Positions 34,361 to 36,210 of a stretch of 36,210 nt of DNA are shown piece by piece. The notes under the pieces were generated by a model. The model made no database searches and was not told the origin of the DNA. It saw only the letters and a program-made list of their open reading frames with translations. The translations under genes were made by a program, and so were the position numbers. Numbering within the stretch: the first letter of the stretch is position 1; every line of letters starts with the position of its first letter. The DNA comes from Pyrinomonadaceae bacterium (GTDB taxonomy: Bacteria; Acidobacteriota; Blastocatellia; Pyrinomonadales; Pyrinomonadaceae), in contig JAUZFQ010000184.1 in assembly GCA_030838445.1 (NCBI GenBank), positions 1-36,210 on the forward strand, written 5' to 3'.

Positions 34361-34398
34361 GCCTTAGATCAGCGCGAACCTTTAAAACGTATGAGCAT

Positions 34399-34427
34399 TT
34401 GACACGCGTCGGATTTAGAATTATTCT
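34399..34427 (+). promoter_or_regulatory. perR promoter
   Basis: A consensus TTGACA (34399-34404), exactly 17 bp, then TATTCT (34422-34427). The predicted leader to the perR ATG is only about 11 nt and contains no Shine-Dalgarno. Confidence 0.75.
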
Positions 34428-34433
34428 AAATCC
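34411..34433. promoter_or_regulatory. PerR-box-like operator
   Basis: A perfect palindrome: arms GGATTTAGAAT (34411-34421) and ATTCTAAATCC (34423-34433) around one T. The core TTAGAAT-T-ATTCTAA has the 7-1-7 design of the PerR box TTATAATnATTATAA, with one change per half. It covers the spacer and -10 of the perR promoter, which suggests self-repression. Confidence 0.78.
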
Positions 34434-34444
34434 ACTGAATCAAG

Positions 34445-34909
34445 ATGACTGCGGACAAAAAAGATCGGGGGCGGGACGACGGCGACGGTAGCGGCGGGTT
34501 GACGCCGCAGCGGCGGGCCGTGCTGCGCGTGGTGCGCGAGAGCGACAGCCATTTGACGGCGGCGGAGATTTTCGCGGCCGCGCAAAAACTCCTGCCGAAA
34601 ATCAGCTACGCGACCGTCTACAACTCGCTGCGGTATCTGAAAGAGGCGGGGCTGCTCGGCGAGATCACGTTCGGCAACGCGGCGAGCCGTTACGACCGCG
34701 AGACCGCGCGCCACGATCACGCCGTCTGCACCGCCTGCGGCAAGTTGCTCGACTTCGATCTGGCCGAGACGTTGGGGTTGATGAAACTGGCCGCACGCCG
34801 CTCGCGTTTCAAACCCGCATCCATCCACCTGACGCTCGTGGGCTTGTGTCCCGATTGCAGCGATCAACCGGCCGCGTCGCGCAGCGGCGGCGGGCGTCGG
34901 AAGCGTTGA
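34445..34909 (+). CDS. perR: peroxide-sensing Fur-family repressor PerR
   Basis: A 154-residue Fur-family regulator. The winged helix spans about 20-80 (LTPQRRAVLRVV, SHLTAAEIFAAAQ, ISYATVYNSLRYLKEAGLL). The structural zinc cysteines are C95-x-x-C98 and C135-x-x-C138. The residues that bind the sensing Fe/Mn in Bacillus subtilis PerR (H37, D85, H91, H93, D104) all have counterparts shifted by one: H36, D84 in SRYD, H90 and H92 in RHDH, D103 in GKLLD. That full set favours PerR over Fur or Zur. Iron-loaded PerR oxidises its His ligands with peroxide and leaves DNA. The perfect palindrome over its own promoter and a peroxiredoxin gene 78 bp downstream support this. The first 18 residues are a charged extension. 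Confidence 0.9.
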   Translation: MTADKKDRGRDDGDGSGGLTPQRRAVLRVVRESDSHLTAAEIFAAAQKLLPKISYATVYNSLRYLKEAGLLGEITFGNAASRYDRETARHDHAVCTACGKLLDFDLAETLGLMKLAARRSRFKPASIHLTLVGLCPDCSDQPAASRSGGGRRKR

Positions 34910-34987
34910 AATATATCAGGCCGTGCCGCACGAAGCTCTAACAGCCGCACGCGCCCGCATTACATATAACGAGGGAGAATATTGGAA

Positions 34988-35536
34988 ATGACTCAGACAG
35001 CGATGGTCGGCCAGCAGGCCCCGGATTTTGACATGGCTTCGACGAAGAACATAGAGAAGCTCGACGAGAACGTGAAGCTCTCCGACTACCAAGGCAAATG
35101 GTTGGTGCTGCTTTTCTACCCGCTCGATTTCACTTTCGTGTGCCCGACGGAGTTGACGACCTTCAGCGAGCGTTACGACGATTTCGAGGGCATCGGCGCG
35201 GAAGTGATCGGCGTCTCGACCGACTCGGTCTTCTCGCACCGCGCGTGGCTCAACACGCCGCGCGACAAGGGCGGCGTCGAGGGCTTGCGTTACCCGCTCG
35301 CGGCGGACGCGACCAAAGAGGTCGCGCGCAGCTACGGCGTGCTGGTCGAAGACAAGGGCATCGCTTTGCGCGGCCTCTTCGTGATTGACCCGGAAGGCGT
35401 CCTCCGCTACGGGGTCGTGCATGATCTGAACGTCGGGCGTTCGGCGGAAGAGACGCTGCGCGTGATTCAAGCCTTGCAGACGGGCGGCCTCTGTCAGGCC
35501 GAGTGGAAGCCGGGTCAGAAGACGCTGGCGGCTTAA
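34988..35536 (+). CDS. typical 2-Cys peroxiredoxin (AhpC/TSA)
   Basis: A 182-residue cytoplasmic peroxidase. Peroxidatic Cys52 is in LDFTFVCPTEL, after FYP (41-45 region). The resolving Cys169 is in GGLCQAEWKPGQK near the C-terminus, with the GGxG-like/YF region shaped as in AhpC. It reduces H2O2 and organic peroxides using thioredoxin or AhpF-type partners. ATG 34988 is preferred, 11 nt after GAGGGAG; a TTG two codons upstream is possible. It lies 78 bp after perR with no terminator between, so it may be read from the PerR-controlled promoter. No second PerR box is seen in front of it. A thioredoxin-like gene follows. Confidence 0.93.
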   Translation: MTQTAMVGQQAPDFDMASTKNIEKLDENVKLSDYQGKWLVLLFYPLDFTFVCPTELTTFSERYDDFEGIGAEVIGVSTDSVFSHRAWLNTPRDKGGVEGLRYPLAADATKEVARSYGVLVEDKGIALRGLFVIDPEGVLRYGVVHDLNVGRSAEETLRVIQALQTGGLCQAEWKPGQKTLAA

Positions 35537-35537
35537 G

Positions 35538-35665
35538 AGCAGTGACGAGTGACATGTGACAAGTTAAAAAAACAGTGACAAGTGATAAGTGACAAGTGAC
35601 AAGTTGAAGACAAGTTTCTTTGCTTTAACTTGTCACTTGTCACTTATCACTCGTCACTGTTTTCG
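35538..35665. repeat. heptamer inverted repeat, site 9 (GTGACAA family)
   Basis: Left part 35542-35606: words GTGACGA, GTGACAT, GTGACAA and GTGATAA in 7-bp phase, in two blocks. Right arm about 35622-35660: inverted TTGTCAC and TTATCAC words. It begins 2 bp after the peroxiredoxin stop and ends about 12 bp before the next start. Confidence 0.92.
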
Positions 35666-35676
35666 AGAGGTGAGTT

Positions 35677-36150
35677 ATGCCGAGGATCGGGACGGAGATG
35701 CCGTCGCTGGAGGGGGCGACGGAGTGGTTTAACGCTACGGGCGCGGCCGCCGCGGCGGAGGCGAAGGGTCACCCGACGCTCGTTCATTTCTGGTCGGTGA
35801 GTTGCCGCATCTGCAAAGACAACATGCCGCACGTGGCGGCGTGGCGCGACATGTTCGACTCCTTACGCGTCATCGCCATCCACATGCCGCGCTACGAGGC
35901 CGACACGGACACAGAGACGGTGCGCGATGCCGTCTCGCTCAACCACATCACAGAGCCGTGCGCCGTGGACAACGAGCACAAGCTGCGCGAGGCGTTTGAG
36001 AATAAGGAGGGCTACGTGCCCGCCTATTACCTGTACGACGGCGAGGGCAAGCTGCGGAGTTTCGCGGCGGGCGAACGCGGCTTGAAGATGGTCGGGCCTG
36101 CGCTCGAACGCCTGCTCGCCGCGCAGCCGGGCGGCAAGTCGCTCTTCTAG
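35677..36150 (+). CDS. thioredoxin-like (TlpA/AhpC-TSA) protein
   Basis: A 157-residue protein of the thioredoxin fold: HPTLVHFWSVSCRICKDNMP with the active-site pair C43-R-I-C46, the strand VIAIHMPRYEAD, a cis-Pro region EGYVPAYYLYDGEGKL (Val-Pro before the strand), and a final helix. The redox motif CRIC is a variant of CGPC. No signal peptide or membrane anchor is visible, so it may work in the cytoplasm, unlike most TlpA proteins. It could reduce the peroxiredoxin encoded upstream; that link rests on position only. AGAGG 6 nt before ATG 35677 supports the start. A hairpin follows at 36183. Confidence 0.87.
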   Translation: MPRIGTEMPSLEGATEWFNATGAAAAAEAKGHPTLVHFWSVSCRICKDNMPHVAAWRDMFDSLRVIAIHMPRYEADTDTETVRDAVSLNHITEPCAVDNEHKLREAFENKEGYVPAYYLYDGEGKLRSFAAGERGLKMVGPALERLLAAQPGGKSLF

Positions 36151-36182
36151 CGCGGCGCACGTCACGATTGATGAAAGTGAAG

Positions 36183-36210
36183 CGGGCGATCCTTTTGAAA
36201 GGATCGCCCG
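36183..36210. terminator. hairpin at the right edge, probable terminator
   Basis: CGGGCGATCCTTT (36183-36195) pairs perfectly with AAAGGATCGCCCG (36198-36210) across a 2-nt centre. It lies 33 bp after the thioredoxin-like stop. Any T run would lie beyond the window, so the call is not complete. Confidence 0.6.

Overview
The window looks like chromosomal DNA of a GC-rich, diderm, LPS-making bacterium. It carries lipid A genes (lpxA, lpxI), an Omp85/BamA assembly factor, Skp, an ABC lipoprotein-export pair (LolC/E and LolD) and a lysophospholipid acyltransferase. Using LpxI for lipid A, an exported TPR-CHAT protein, TPR-tailed M1-like proteins and TTG/GTG starts together suggests Acidobacteriota, perhaps Blastocatellia. 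That placement is inference; no rRNA or other marker gene is present.

Layout. 1-5.5 kb: a truncated DUF374 acyltransferase (minus strand) diverges from a GNAT protein, a NodB-type deacetylase, a receiver/HATPase fusion and a multi-spanning GT39-like glycosyltransferase. 5.7-8.0 kb: LolC/E-like permease and LolD ATPase. 8.0-10.06 kb: a lower-GC patch with two orphan single-span membrane proteins and about 1 kb without protein genes. That stretch holds a likely small RNA (promoter, hairpin, terminator) and a second terminator. 10.06-13.3 kb: a secreted protein and a ClpC-like unfoldase without the usual middle domain. 13.6-21.4 kb: an outer-membrane block, bamA-skp-fabZ-lpxA-(secreted hydrolase)-lpxI, with no lpxD in the usual slot between skp and fabZ. 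21.5-27.7 kb: a small orphan protein whose 3' end is copied in 26-bp tandem repeats, a large exported PPC-TPR-CHAT protein, and a convergent M1-like protein that has lost all the zinc and catalytic residues of the peptidase motif. 28.1-31.4 kb: a hotdog thioesterase facing an NTF2-like protein, a TPR protein and a 5'-nucleotidase-family enzyme. 31.6-36.2 kb: leucyl aminopeptidase, an extended SDR, and an oxidative-stress group of PerR, a 2-Cys peroxiredoxin and a thioredoxin-like protein.

The strongest genome-scale pattern is a set of nine intergenic inverted repeats built from tandem 7-bp words. At least five unrelated word families occur (consensus GTCAGTT/GTCCGTG, CTTGAAA/CCTGAAA, GGGAAAA/GGGGAAA, CAGTAAG, GTGACAA), plus a sixth, ATGAACG, in the outer part of the first site. 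Every copy lies between two genes pointing the same way; none lies at a convergent or divergent junction. Several run into coding sequence: they hold the stop codon of the glycosyltransferase, the apparent start codon of lolD and the stop codon of the 5'-nucleotidase, and one arm holds the likely -35 box of bamA.

Regulatory signals that can be read include a TTGACA-17-TATTCT promoter for perR overlapped by a perfect 11-1-11 palindrome with a PerR-box core, other 17-bp-spaced promoters, and several genes with no Shine-Dalgarno and very short predicted leaders.
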